Assembly (NCBI RefSeq): GCF_001665685.1
Contig: NZ_LZTB01000114.1
Location: 1 to 64,000 of the forward strand
Length of the DNA: 64,000 bases
Direction: 5' to 3'
DNA from: Mycobacterium sp. 852013-50091_SCH5140682
GTDB lineage: Bacteria > Actinomycetota > Actinomycetes > Mycobacteriales > Mycobacteriaceae
Part shown: in pieces, positions 50,975 through 60,146 of the stretch
Layout of the letters: every line of letters begins with the position of its first letter
Position numbering within the stretch: the stretch's first letter is position 1
The notes under the pieces: model-generated
What the model was told of the DNA's origin: nothing
Database searches by the model: none
What the model saw: the letters and a program-made list of their open reading frames with translations, nothing else
Made by a program: the position numbers and the translations under genes

Positions 50975-51580
50975 CTAACCCGTCAACATCGCGTCGATCA
51001 GCCGGCGCAGCACCTGTCTGATCTCGCGGCGGGCCTTCTTCGGATCCTCGGCGGTGGCGATGGCCATGGCCGCCTCGTCGAGGGCGCCGATCAGCACGTG
51101 GGCCAGCGCCCGCACCGGCTGCTTCGCGAGTTGACCGGCCTTGATCGCCTCGGCGAGCAGCTGCTCGGTCATGCCGAGGCTGTAGCGCTGGGCCACATCG
51201 CGGAACCCTGCCCAGCCGAGCACACTCGGCGCGTCGAGCAGGACCAGCTGGCGCACCTCGGCATCGCCGGACACCTCCAGCCACGCGTCGACCGCCGCAC
51301 GGATCGCGTCGGCCGGTGTCGTCGCGCCGGACGCGGCCACCTCGGTCGCGAGCCTCGCCATGACGTCCTGCTCCACCGCCTCCACCACAGCCAGGAAAAG
51401 CGCTGCCTTGTCGGCGAATTGGTGGTACATGGCGCCGCGGGTCACGCCCGCGGCAGTGGCGATCTCCGGCGTTCCCACCTCTGCGTATCCGCGTTCACCC
51501 CACAGTCGCCGGGCGGCCGCGATCAACGCTTCACGGGTAGCCGCGGAGCGCTCTTCCTGAGTACGTCTCTTGTTTTCCAT
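50975..51580 (-). CDS. TetR-family transcriptional regulator
   Basis: 201 aa. N-terminal HTH (ALIAAARRLWGERGYAEVGT...ATAAGVTRGAMYHQF), then a helical ligand domain of the AcrR type. Divergent from an alpha/beta hydrolase with 62 bp between starts, where a palindrome centred on GGTAAGTTACC lies. Likely an autorepressor that also controls the hydrolase. Ligand unknown. Confidence 0.9.
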   Translation of the reverse strand: MENKRRTQEERSAATREALIAAARRLWGERGYAEVGTPEIATAAGVTRGAMYHQFADKAALFLAVVEAVEQDVMARLATEVAASGATTPADAIRAAVDAWLEVSGDAEVRQLVLLDAPSVLGWAGFRDVAQRYSLGMTEQLLAEAIKAGQLAKQPVRALAHVLIGALDEAAMAIATAEDPKKARREIRQVLRRLIDAMLTG

Positions 51581-51585
51581 ACACC

Positions 51586-51606
51586 CTGTTGGTAAGTTAC
51601 CGGCAG
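51586..51606. promoter_or_regulatory. candidate TetR operator
   Basis: Imperfect 21-bp palindrome CTGTTGGTAAGTTACCGGCAG, with a perfect core GGTAAGTTACC at 51591-51601, located 5 bp upstream of the TetR gene start and before the divergent hydrolase. Typical operator place for a divergent TetR. Confidence 0.7.
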
Positions 51607-51642
51607 ACTGTTCGTAAATGCGTATCGAGCCGGGAGTCATCC

Positions 51643-52473
51643 ATGTCGATCATTGAGATTAGCGCCGGAACCGTCCATTTCGAGGAATTCGGACCGAAGG
51701 ACGGCAGGCCGGTCGTCTTCGTCCACGGGTACATGATGGGCGGACAGCTCTGGCGGCAGGTCAGCGCGCGCCTCGCCGCGCGTGGCCTGCGGTGCATCGC
51801 CCCGACCTGGCCGTTGGGCGCACATCCGGAACCGTTGCGGCCCGGCGCCGACCGCAGCATCCGCGGCGTCGCGGACATCGTCGCCGACACACTGGCCGCA
51901 CTGGATCTCGACGACGTCGTTCTGGTCGGCAACGACACCGGCGGGGTGGTCACTCAACTGGTGGCGGTGCATCACCCGGAGCGGATCGGCGCTCTGGTGT
52001 TGACGAGTTGCGATGCGTTCGAACACTTTCCACCGCCCATCCTCAAGCCGCTGATCCGGGCGGCACACTCCAAAGTGCTGTTCCGGGGCGTGGCTCAGGC
52101 GGTGCGGGTGCCTGCCGTGCGCAAGCGGGCCTACGCGGGACTGGCTCACGCGAACATCGATGTCCTCACACGGGAATGGGTGCACACCACCCGGTCGAAT
52201 CCGGCGATCGCCGAGGATCTTCGGCAGTTCACCCTGTCGCTGCGCACCGAGGTCACCACCGGCGTGGCCGCACGGCTGCCCGAATTCGACAAGCCGACGC
52301 TGATCGCCTGGTCCGCCGACGACGTGTTCTTCGAGCTGGGCGACGGCGAGCGCCTGGCGCAGACCATCCCGAATGCGCGCCTGGAAGTGATCGACGGCGC
52401 CCGCACCTTCTCGATGATCGACCGGCCGGATCGCCTGGCAGACCTGATGTCGACCATCGCCGTACGCGCCTGA
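51643..52473 (+). CDS. alpha/beta hydrolase with Asp nucleophile elbow
   Basis: 276 aa. Oxyanion HGYMMGG; nucleophile elbow GNDTGG gives D98, as in haloalkane dehalogenases and epoxide hydrolases. The usual C-terminal catalytic His (AGHF) is replaced: the segment reads GARTFSMIDRP. So either another residue acts as base or the protein is not a standard hydrolase. Probably controlled by the divergent TetR. Confidence 0.8.
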   Translation: MSIIEISAGTVHFEEFGPKDGRPVVFVHGYMMGGQLWRQVSARLAARGLRCIAPTWPLGAHPEPLRPGADRSIRGVADIVADTLAALDLDDVVLVGNDTGGVVTQLVAVHHPERIGALVLTSCDAFEHFPPPILKPLIRAAHSKVLFRGVAQAVRVPAVRKRAYAGLAHANIDVLTREWVHTTRSNPAIAEDLRQFTLSLRTEVTTGVAARLPEFDKPTLIAWSADDVFFELGDGERLAQTIPNARLEVIDGARTFSMIDRPDRLADLMSTIAVRA

Positions 52474-52479
52474 GGGCGC

Positions 52480-52537
52480 CGAGCAGACACAGAATCGCAC
52501 CGTGGCCGCCGCAATAGTGCGATTCTGCGACTGCTCG
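52480..52537. terminator. composite palindrome between hydrolase and fadD14 (GCGAGCAG family, member 4)
   Basis: Arms 52481-52500 (GAGCAGACACAGAATCGCAC) and 52517-52536 pair at 18 of 20 positions, plus one more pair outside, 16-nt loop. The inner ACAGAATCGC is shared with the element after fum. It lies between converging genes. Confidence 0.75.
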
Positions 52538-52539
52538 CG

Positions 52540-54150
52540 TTAGAGGGTGACCACCTCGTAGGCGCCGTCGGCGTGCCGGGCCCGGATCGTCTTCTTGTCG
52601 TACTTGCCGACGCTGGTGCGCGGGACCTGATCGATGAACGTCCAGCGCTCCGGAAGCCACCACCGAACCACCTTGTCGGCCAGGAATTCTCGCAGTTCCG
52701 CCGGGCTGGCGGTGGCATTCTCGTGCAGCACGACAACGGCGAGCGGGCGCTCCTGCCAGCGCTCGTCGGGCACGCCGACCACGGCGGCCTCCAACACGGC
52801 GGGATGGGCGATCAGCAGATTCTCCAGCTCCACCGACGAGATCCACTCACCACCGGATTTGATGACGTCCTTGGCCCGGTCGGTGAGGGTGACGTAGCCG
52901 TCTTCGTCGATGCAGCCCACGTCACCGGTGCGCAGCCAGCCGGTGTCGAACTTCTCCGCGTCTCGTCCCTGGTAGTAGCTGCCCGTGATCCACGGCCCGC
53001 GTACCTCCAGCTCTCCCACGGCTTTACCGTCGGCGGGCATGGGCGTACCCGTGTCGTCGACGATGCGAACCTCGACACCGCACATCGCTCGCCCCGCGGT
53101 GGCGCGCATCGCCCAGTGCCGTTCCTCGGACACTCCGGGCAGTGGTTTGGCGACCGTCGCCAACGGCGATGTCTCGGTCATCCCCCACGCCTGTTGGATG
53201 TAGACGCCGTAGCGCTCCTGGAATGTCCGCATCAGCGTGACCGGCACCGCCGAGCCGCCGCACGCGACCAGTCGCAACGACGAAATATCGTGTCCCGGTG
53301 TCTTTTCCAGACAATGCATCACGTCATTCCAGATGGTGGGCACGGCGCCTGCCACCGTGGGACGCTGCGATTCGATCAGCTCGATCAGCGAAGCACCGTC
53401 GAGGAATCGGTCCGGCATGACCAGATGCGCCCCGGCCATCAAGGCCGCGTACGGCAACCCCCAGGCATTCGCGTGGAACATCGGCACGATCGGCAACACC
53501 ACATCGCCTGTGCCCACATCGAGCGCATTGGCAGTGCAGGTGGACAGCGCGTGCAGATAGCTCGACCGATGGCTGTACACCACCCCCTTGGGGTTTCCGG
53601 TGGTGCCACTCGTGTAACACATTGCCGCAGCCGAGTTCTCGTCGATGTCCGGCCAGTCGAACTGGGCGGGCTGAGCCGCCAGCACTTCGTCGTACCGAAC
53701 GACCGTGACGCCGTTGAGAGCACTGACGTCACCGTCCCCGCACACGATCACGGTGTGCACCGTCTCCAAGAGCGGTAGCACGGGGGCAAGCTGCGGCACC
53801 AGCGACGCGTCGGCCACGATCACCCGGTCCTGCGCTTCGTTGGCGATGTAGGCGATCTGCTCCGGGGACAACCGGATGTTGAGGGTATGCAGCACCGCCC
53901 CCATCGCAGGCAACGCCAGATAGGCAACCAGATGTTCGGCGTTGTTCCACATGAAGGTGCCAACCCGCTCGTCCCCGGTGATGCCGAAGCTCCGCAACGC
54001 GTGCGCCAGTCGCGCGGCCTGTTCACCGATTTCCCGGTAGGTGGTGCTGCGGTACCCACCCCCGCCGGTCGCTGTGGTGACGCTTCGGTCGCCGTTGGCG
54101 CCACAGGCGTGCCGCAGGATCGACGTGATGGTCAACGGCCAGTTCTGCAT
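52540..54150 (-). CDS. fadD14: long-chain fatty-acyl-CoA/AMP ligase FadD14
   Basis: 536 aa ANL-family enzyme, counterpart of Rv1058 by position. AMP-binding motif YTSGTTGNPKG, A5 region WGMTET, hinge TGDVGCIDEDGYVTLTDR with the substrate-binding Asp, and the C-terminal catalytic Lys in GKYDKK. Activates a fatty acid to acyl-AMP and then acyl-CoA. The ATG at 54148-54150 (MQNWPLT) is preferred; GTG at 54162 is possible. Confidence 0.9.
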   Translation of the reverse strand: MQNWPLTITSILRHACGANGDRSVTTATGGGGYRSTTYREIGEQAARLAHALRSFGITGDERVGTFMWNNAEHLVAYLALPAMGAVLHTLNIRLSPEQIAYIANEAQDRVIVADASLVPQLAPVLPLLETVHTVIVCGDGDVSALNGVTVVRYDEVLAAQPAQFDWPDIDENSAAAMCYTSGTTGNPKGVVYSHRSSYLHALSTCTANALDVGTGDVVLPIVPMFHANAWGLPYAALMAGAHLVMPDRFLDGASLIELIESQRPTVAGAVPTIWNDVMHCLEKTPGHDISSLRLVACGGSAVPVTLMRTFQERYGVYIQQAWGMTETSPLATVAKPLPGVSEERHWAMRATAGRAMCGVEVRIVDDTGTPMPADGKAVGELEVRGPWITGSYYQGRDAEKFDTGWLRTGDVGCIDEDGYVTLTDRAKDVIKSGGEWISSVELENLLIAHPAVLEAAVVGVPDERWQERPLAVVVLHENATASPAELREFLADKVVRWWLPERWTFIDQVPRTSVGKYDKKTIRARHADGAYEVVTL

Positions 54151-54259
54151 GGTGCTGTCCACGGGCGCGATGCTATCGGGGCAGCTGCGGGAACGAATCG
54201 GGTTCCCGAAACGATGTAGGGAGAGGAAGATGTGAAGTAGCTGAACGAGAGGCACGACA

Positions 54260-54577
54260 ATGCGGGTGAAGTGGACCATGGGTGCGGTCGCAGTGGCTGT
54301 GATCGGGCTGGTGGGCGCCCCCGCCGGTCTGGCCTCCGCCGACGAGACGGCGCAGGAGACGATCAGCCGGCTGCAGTCGCAGGGCTATACCGTCAACATC
54401 GATCGCGTCGGCACGGCGCCGCTTGACCAGTGCGTGGTCACCAGCGTCCGCAACCCGCAGCAGGTCAAGCAGTGGGTGCCCTACACCGGCCCGGGCCGCG
54501 GCAACGGCAACGACCGCGTGCTGGTGCAGGTGGTCACCAGCCAGACGGTGTCGGTGTCGCTGAACTGCCAGGGCTGA
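54260..54577 (+). CDS. small secreted protein (paralog of 61074-61388)
   Basis: 105 aa. Signal peptide (about 1-27, cleavage after ASA), then ~78 residues with two Cys (DQC, NCQ) likely disulfide-linked. The mature part aligns with the 104-aa protein at 61074-61388: shared are G(Y/F)xVxIDR(V/I)G(T/S)APL(D/E)QCxVTSVRNPQ and SL(N/D)C at the end. Family of unknown secreted mycobacterial proteins. GAGAGG precedes the ATG. Confidence 0.8.
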   Translation: MRVKWTMGAVAVAVIGLVGAPAGLASADETAQETISRLQSQGYTVNIDRVGTAPLDQCVVTSVRNPQQVKQWVPYTGPGRGNGNDRVLVQVVTSQTVSVSLNCQG

Positions 54578-54593
54578 GCGGGCCGGGCTGGGC

Positions 54594-54851
54594 TCACCAG
54601 CCCGACGGCCCCCAGTGGCGGTAATGGCCCCACCCGTAGCCTCCGCGCTAGCCGCGATCGCCCCAGCCTCCGTGCCAGCCGTGATATCCGGCATCGGATG
54701 CATGCACGACCTGATCCGGTGCCGCTGACACCGAGTGGGTCGGCTCCGCGGGTGTGCTCTCCACTGCCGCGGCCGCGGGTGCGGCGACGACGGCGCCTGT
54801 GACGACGGCTGCCACCACTGCGGCCGCAACGCGCTTGACTGTTCGATGCAT
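54594..54851 (-). pseudogene. small secreted Gly/His/Trp-rich protein with premature stop
   Basis: ATG at 54849-54851 starts a signal peptide (AVVAAVVTGAVVAAPAAAA) and a mature part ending GYHGWHGGWGDRG, stop TAG at 54648-54650 after 67 residues. The same frame goes on with RGGYGWGHYRHWGPSGW to a TGA at 54594-54596. The composition before and after the TAG is continuous (Gly, His, Trp, Tyr), so the gene was probably 85 aa long and one codon turned to TAG. Alternatively the 67-aa form is the real product. Confidence 0.6.
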
Positions 54852-54966
54852 GGTGTCACTCCTTGGAAAGTGTTGTGGTCCTTACCCTTTCCACGATCCG
54901 CCGACACAGGATCGAGATCGTTGGCGCTGACCCCCAATCGCCGATGCCTGCCAGCTGCAATCCCGG

Positions 54967-56517
54967 TCAATGCGCGTAGAGCTGCTTGACGGCATTGCGG
55001 TCGATGGCGCCCTTGGCGGTATGCGGCAGCGCCGTGACGACGTCGATCCGCTCGGGGACTTCGAAGGCAGGCAGCTTGGCGCGGCATTCCAGGGCGATCT
55101 GTTCGGGCCCGCCGGCACGCCCGCCGGAGAGCACCACAGCCGCGCCGACGCGTTCGCCGAACGTATCGTCGGGAATCGCGAACACCGCCGCCTCCACGAC
55201 GCCGTCGCACCCCGTGAGGACGCCTTCGACATGTTCGGGAGAGATGTTCTCGCCGCCCCGGATGATGATGTTCTTGATCCTGCCGGTCAGATGCAGCCGT
55301 CCGTCGATATCCATGATGCCCAGGTCACCCGTGCGGAACCAGCCGTCGACGAAGCTCTTGGCCGTCTCATCCGGATCAGCGAGATAGCCGCGGGCGACGG
55401 TGGGGCCGCTCACCCACACCTCACCCATCACACCGGGCGGGCAGGGGTTTCCGGCACCGTCGACGATTCGCAGCCGGACCGCGCCGGTGCCGCGCCCCAC
55501 CGAGCCGAGTTCGTCTGGCGTCCGCGCGCGGATCTGCTCGCCGGCCGCCTGGTGGGTGGTCTCGGTCATTCCATAGGCCTCCAGGAGGGGCGCACCGAAG
55601 GCCCGCTCGATGGCGCGGGCGGTGGTGATGTCCAGCGGAGCGCTACAGCTGCGGACGAATCGCAGCGACAGCACGTCCGGGCCGGGAACATCCGCGGCGG
55701 GGCGATTCAGCAGGATCTGGTGGATGGTGGGCACCGCGCTGAACCATGTGGCGCCGACGGATCGCATCTCTTTCCAGAACATGTGCGCAGAGAACCGCCC
55801 GCGTGCCGGGAGCAGCACTCGTCCCCCGCTGGCCAACGAGCCGAGTAGCACGGCCACCAACCCGTGGCCATGGAAAAGCGGCATCACCGCCACGGTCGCG
55901 TCATCGGGGCCCAGGTCGTAGGTCGCACAGATTCCCCGCACCGAGGCGGCCACATTGCCGTGCGTCAGAGGCACCATCTTGGCCCGGCCGGTGGTGCCCG
56001 AGGTGAACAGCACCAGCGCATCCTCGGGTCGGAGGCCGGGATTCGCGTGGTCGTCGAGGGCACCCGGTGCGGCGCCGAACTCGAGCCACGCCGTCCCTGC
56101 CGTCGGACCGGCGAGTTCCACGCGCACGCGCATGCCCGCACGGTCGGGGCCGGCGTCGACCGGCGTCTGATCCGTTGCCGCCGAACCGATCAGCAGGGCC
56201 CTGGCGCCGACCCGGTCGAGCCGATCTCTCAGTTCCGCAGCGGGCAGCGCCGGATCCAGCGGGGCGGTCACGAGGCCGGCCCGTGCCGCAGCGAGCAATC
56301 CCACGACGAACTCGACAGTGTTGGCGCCCACCAGCCCGACGGCATCCCCTCGGCGCAAACCCGCATCGCGCAGGCCCACGACGATCTGGTCCACCAGGTC
56401 GGACAACGTTCCGTAGCTCACCGGGATGCGCTCGGCGGTGGCCACCAGCGCGGTAGCCCATGGCGCGATCCGCAGCTGCTCGTCGAGCACGTCGAACAAT
56501 CCGGTCATCGTGATCAT
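54967..56517 (-). CDS. fadD7: oxalate-CoA ligase-like acyl-CoA synthetase FadD7
   Basis: 516 aa ANL enzyme. Motifs FTSGTTGRAKMVP, YGMTET, FRTGDLGIMDIDG and catalytic Lys in AKGAIDR are intact. In M. tuberculosis fadD7 (Rv0119) is divergent from oxcA (Rv0118c), as here, so oxalate is the likely substrate (oxalate + ATP + CoA to oxalyl-CoA). ATG at 56515-56517 with AGAAGG upstream; the longer frame overlaps the regulatory region and is unlikely. Confidence 0.82.
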   Translation of the reverse strand: MITMTGLFDVLDEQLRIAPWATALVATAERIPVSYGTLSDLVDQIVVGLRDAGLRRGDAVGLVGANTVEFVVGLLAAARAGLVTAPLDPALPAAELRDRLDRVGARALLIGSAATDQTPVDAGPDRAGMRVRVELAGPTAGTAWLEFGAAPGALDDHANPGLRPEDALVLFTSGTTGRAKMVPLTHGNVAASVRGICATYDLGPDDATVAVMPLFHGHGLVAVLLGSLASGGRVLLPARGRFSAHMFWKEMRSVGATWFSAVPTIHQILLNRPAADVPGPDVLSLRFVRSCSAPLDITTARAIERAFGAPLLEAYGMTETTHQAAGEQIRARTPDELGSVGRGTGAVRLRIVDGAGNPCPPGVMGEVWVSGPTVARGYLADPDETAKSFVDGWFRTGDLGIMDIDGRLHLTGRIKNIIIRGGENISPEHVEGVLTGCDGVVEAAVFAIPDDTFGERVGAAVVLSGGRAGGPEQIALECRAKLPAFEVPERIDVVTALPHTAKGAIDRNAVKQLYAH

Positions 56518-56575
56518 GGCAATCACCTTCTTGCAGTGTGTAAGTCGAGCGCTCCGCCTTGAACGCATCAATGAT

Positions 56576-56588
56576 GTTGTCTGACAAC
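56576..56588. promoter_or_regulatory. GntR/FadR-type operator in the fadD7-oxcA divergent promoter
   Basis: GTTGTCTGACAAC is a perfect 13-bp palindrome around one T and fits the TNGTNNNACNA pattern of FadR-subfamily GntR regulators. No GntR gene is in the window. A second hairpin (GGTCATCTCGC 56613-56623 with 56631-56641, one G-U) lies nearby. Confidence 0.65.
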
Positions 56589-56805
56589 AGATTTGCCGCA
56601 CATCTCGAATGCGGTCATCTCGCATGGTAGGCGGGATGACCCCGATCGCCGCGTCCGCTGCTCGGATTCGCCGCGATTTTGCAGCTAGCAGGGGGGCGGT
56701 GGTGACACTGCCCCAACCGGGCAATGGGCGCCAGCGCTGCTGACGGCGATCACCACGGGCGACGACGATGGCAGTGAGATCACCAGCGCCGAGAGGAATT
56801 CCGAC

Positions 56806-58545
56806 ATGACTTCCGCACCTCCCATCGAACAACAGCGCACGTCAGCCGCGATGACATCCTCGACCGCCACGGCCACCGACGGGTATCACGTGGTGGTCGA
56901 GGCACTCAAACTCAACGGGATTGAGACGATCTACGGCGTGGTCGGCATCCCGGTCACCGACATCGCCCGCGTGGCCCAGACGGAAGGCCTGCGCTACATC
57001 GGATTCCGCCATGAGAGCGACGCCGGACACGCCGCGGCGGCAGCCGGGTTCCTCACCAAGAAGCCCGGCATCTGCCTCACGGTGTCCGCACCCGGTTTTC
57101 TCAACGGGCTGGTCGCCCTCGCCAACGCGACCACGAATTGCTTTCCCATGGTGCAGATTTCGGGGTCGAGTGAGCGCCACATCGTCGACCTGCAACGCGG
57201 CGACTACGAGGAACTCGACCAGCTCGCCGCCGCGCGGCCCTACACCAAGGCCGCCTTCCGGGTGAACCGGGTCCAGGACATCGGCCTGGCCGTCGCGCGC
57301 GCCGTCCGCATCGCGTCCTCCGGCCGCCCCGGTGGCGTCTACCTGGACATTCCCGCGGCCGTGCTCGGTGACGTCATGGATGCCGACCAAGCGCGCGCGT
57401 CACTGCGGACGGTGGTCGACGCGGCTCCCGACCAGGTTCCGTCACCGGCTGCGATCGACCGCGCCGTCGAGTTGCTGACCGGGGCCGAGCGTCCGCTCGT
57501 CGTGCTCGGTAAGGGTGCCGCGTACGCCCGGGCCGACGACGCGATTCGCGCGTTCGTCGAGAACACCGGCATACCGTTCCTGCCGATGTCGATGGCGAAA
57601 GGCCTACTACCCGACGGCCATCCGCAGTCGGCCGCCACGGCGAGGTCGCTGGCGCTGCGCAACGCCGACGTGGTGTTGCTCGTCGGCGCACGGTTGAACT
57701 GGCTGCTCGGGCACGGCGAGCCACCACAGTGGAGCGCGGACGTGAAGTTCATCCAGGTCGACATCGACCCGAACGAGCTGGACAGCAACGCACCGATCGC
57801 TGCACCCCTGCTCGGCGATATCGGCTCGGTGATGACCGAACTCGCCCGGCGGACCCGTGAGATCACGGCACCGTCGTCGTGGCGCGACCAGCTCGCTGCA
57901 CGTTCGGCGCGAAACACCGCGGCGATGGCCAAACGACTTGGCGAGCAGGCGCATCCGATGCGGTTCCATGGGGCGCTGCGCGCGATTCACGACGTGCTGC
58001 GCGACCGCCCCGAGGTGTATGTGGTCAACGAAGGCGCCAATGCGCTCGACCTGGCGCGCAACGTGATCGACATGTCGGTGCCACGACACCGGCTCGACAG
58101 CGGCACCTGGGGCGTCATGGGTATCGGGATGGGCTACGCCATCGCAGCGGCCGTCGAAAGCGGCGACCCGGTGGTGGCGATCGAGGGCGACAGCGCCTTC
58201 GGCTTCAGCGGCATGGAGCTGGAGACCATCTGCCGCTACCGGCTTCCCGTCGTCGTGGTCGTGCTCAACAACGGCGGCGTCTACCGGGGCGACGGGGCCA
58301 ATCCCGCGTCGACCGACCCCTCGCCCACCACTCTCATGCCCACAGCCCGCCACGACCGGCTGATCACCGCGTTCGGCGGTGTCGGGTATCACGTGAGCAC
58401 ACCCGAACAACTCGAGGCTGCGCTGCGCAACGCCCTTGCCTCCCGTGGGCCGTCACTCATCGACTGCGTCATCGATCCCACCGACGGCACCGAGAGCGGT
58501 CACCTGACCCATCTCAACCCGGTCGGTATCGGTCACGGGGCTTAG
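56806..58545 (+). CDS. oxcA: oxalyl-CoA decarboxylase
   Basis: 579 aa ThDP enzyme. ThDP activating Glu in GFRHESDAGHAAAA; ThDP/Mg motif GDSAFGFSGME...VVVVVLNNGG. The family segment YRGDGANPAST is typical of oxalyl-CoA decarboxylases. Converts oxalyl-CoA to formyl-CoA and CO2, the step after FadD7. Start ATG 56806 with GAGAGGAAT; ATG at 56851 is an alternative. A formyl-CoA transferase is not in the window. Confidence 0.92.
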   Translation: MTSAPPIEQQRTSAAMTSSTATATDGYHVVVEALKLNGIETIYGVVGIPVTDIARVAQTEGLRYIGFRHESDAGHAAAAAGFLTKKPGICLTVSAPGFLNGLVALANATTNCFPMVQISGSSERHIVDLQRGDYEELDQLAAARPYTKAAFRVNRVQDIGLAVARAVRIASSGRPGGVYLDIPAAVLGDVMDADQARASLRTVVDAAPDQVPSPAAIDRAVELLTGAERPLVVLGKGAAYARADDAIRAFVENTGIPFLPMSMAKGLLPDGHPQSAATARSLALRNADVVLLVGARLNWLLGHGEPPQWSADVKFIQVDIDPNELDSNAPIAAPLLGDIGSVMTELARRTREITAPSSWRDQLAARSARNTAAMAKRLGEQAHPMRFHGALRAIHDVLRDRPEVYVVNEGANALDLARNVIDMSVPRHRLDSGTWGVMGIGMGYAIAAAVESGDPVVAIEGDSAFGFSGMELETICRYRLPVVVVVLNNGGVYRGDGANPASTDPSPTTLMPTARHDRLITAFGGVGYHVSTPEQLEAALRNALASRGPSLIDCVIDPTDGTESGHLTHLNPVGIGHGA

Positions 58546-60126
58546 AAGCCGGCCGCCTGGCCGTCCCGGCGCGGATCGCTCGCGGCGAGATACCCGTCAC
58601 CCAGCCGCCAAATCGCCTGGCAGCTACGAATTGTGGCAGTCGCCCACGGTGACCAGGTCGTGGCCGAGGTCGCGCAGGCCTTCCAGCGTCGCGGCCGGGA
58701 AACCGTCCTCGACGGACACTCGCGTGCCCTGCAACCAGCGGAAGCGTGGTCCGTCGCACGCGGCTTGCGGATTCTGCCCATAGTCGGCGATCCGCACCAC
58801 GACCTGAACATGGCCCTGTGGTTGCATGGTCCCGCCCATCACGCCGAAGCTCATCACGGGAGCACCGGCCTTGGTGAGAAAGCCGGGAATGATGGTGTGG
58901 AACGGACGCTTTCGCGGCCCGACGCGGTTGGGATGCCCCGGGGTCAGGACGAAGCCGGTGCCGCGGTTCTGCAGCGAGATCCCGGTGCCCGGCACCACCA
59001 CACCCGAGCCGAAACCGAGGTAATTCGACTGGATCATCGAGACCATCATTCCCGAGTCGTCGGCGGCGGTCAGGTAGACCGTGCCTGCCCCGGGTGGGCG
59101 TCCTGTTGTGAAATGTTGGGCCTTGGTGCGGTCGATGAGCGCCGCTCTCTCCCGCAGGTATTCGGCGTCGAGAAGCTCGCTCGGCGGCAGTGTCATGTGC
59201 TCGCTGTCGGCCACCAGGGAAAGCGCGTCGGCGAACGCGAGTTTCACCGCCTCGATCTGCAGGTGCACGCTCTCGGCCGAATCGGTGGGAAGCGAAGCCA
59301 TGTCGAAGTTTGTGAGGATGCCCAGCGCCGCGAGTGCCACGATGCCCTGACCGTTCGGCGGGATCTCGTGGACCGTGTAACCGCGGTAGTCGACATCGAT
59401 CGTGTCGACCCACTCGACGCGGTGCGCGGCCAGGTCGGAGGTGGCCATCGCGCCGCCGTTGGCGTCCGAGTGCGCCGCCATCCTCGCTGCGAGGTCGCCG
59501 CGGTAGAACGCTTCGCCGTGCGTTGCGGCGATGAGCTCAAGGCTGGCAGCGTGTTCGGGGAATGTGAACAGCTCACCCGGCGCCGGTGCCCGGCCACCCG
59601 GCAAGAACGCCGCGGCGAAGCCGGGCTGCGATGCGAGTACCGGTGCTTGCGCCGCCCATTGTCCTGCGACCGTCGGCGAGACCAGGAACCCATTGCGGCC
59701 GTAGCGGATTGCCGGCTCGAACAGCCGCGCGAACGGCAACCTGCCGAACCTGCCGTGCAATGCGACCCAGGCCGCGACCGCGCCCGGCACGGTCACCGCA
59801 TTCCAGCCCAGCGCGGGAATCTGCCCGCCGCGGAAGTACTCCGGTGTCCACGCCGCGGGCGAGCGCCCGGAGGCATTCAAGCCGTGCAATTGCCCACTGT
59901 CCCAGACGATTGCGAAAGCAACCGAGCCGATCCCGTTGGAAACGGGCTCCACCAGTGAAAGCGTGATCGCCGTCGCGACAGCCGCGTCGACGGCGTTTCC
60001 GCCTTCCGCGAGCATCGCCAACCCTGCCTTCGCGGCGAGTGGCTGCGAGGTGCAGACGACGTTGCGCGCCAGGACAGGCTTTCTGGGCCAGGCGTACGGC
60101 AGATTCCAGGAGAACGGCGCGCTCAT
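58542..60126 (-). pseudogene. gamma-glutamyltransferase family protein (YwrD-like), frameshifted near the C-terminus
   Basis: The main frame 58624-60126 (500 aa) has the Ggt fold: GGNAVDAAVA, catalytic-Thr region GTVYLTAADDSGMMVSM, GFVLTPGHPN and GVMGGTMQPQGH. It ends early at VTVGDCHNS. The missing end, SCQAIWRLGDGYLAASDPRRDGQAAGF, is found in another frame, 58542-58620. Joining the two gives ~527 aa, normal for YwrD-type enzymes, so a shift of 1 or 2 bases occurred near 58617-58630. The active site is upstream, but the C-terminal strand belongs to the core. The 4-bp overlap with the oxcA end (58542-58545) is convergent. Confidence 0.8.
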
Positions 60127-60146
60127 GTTCGCACGCTAGGCCCGCG

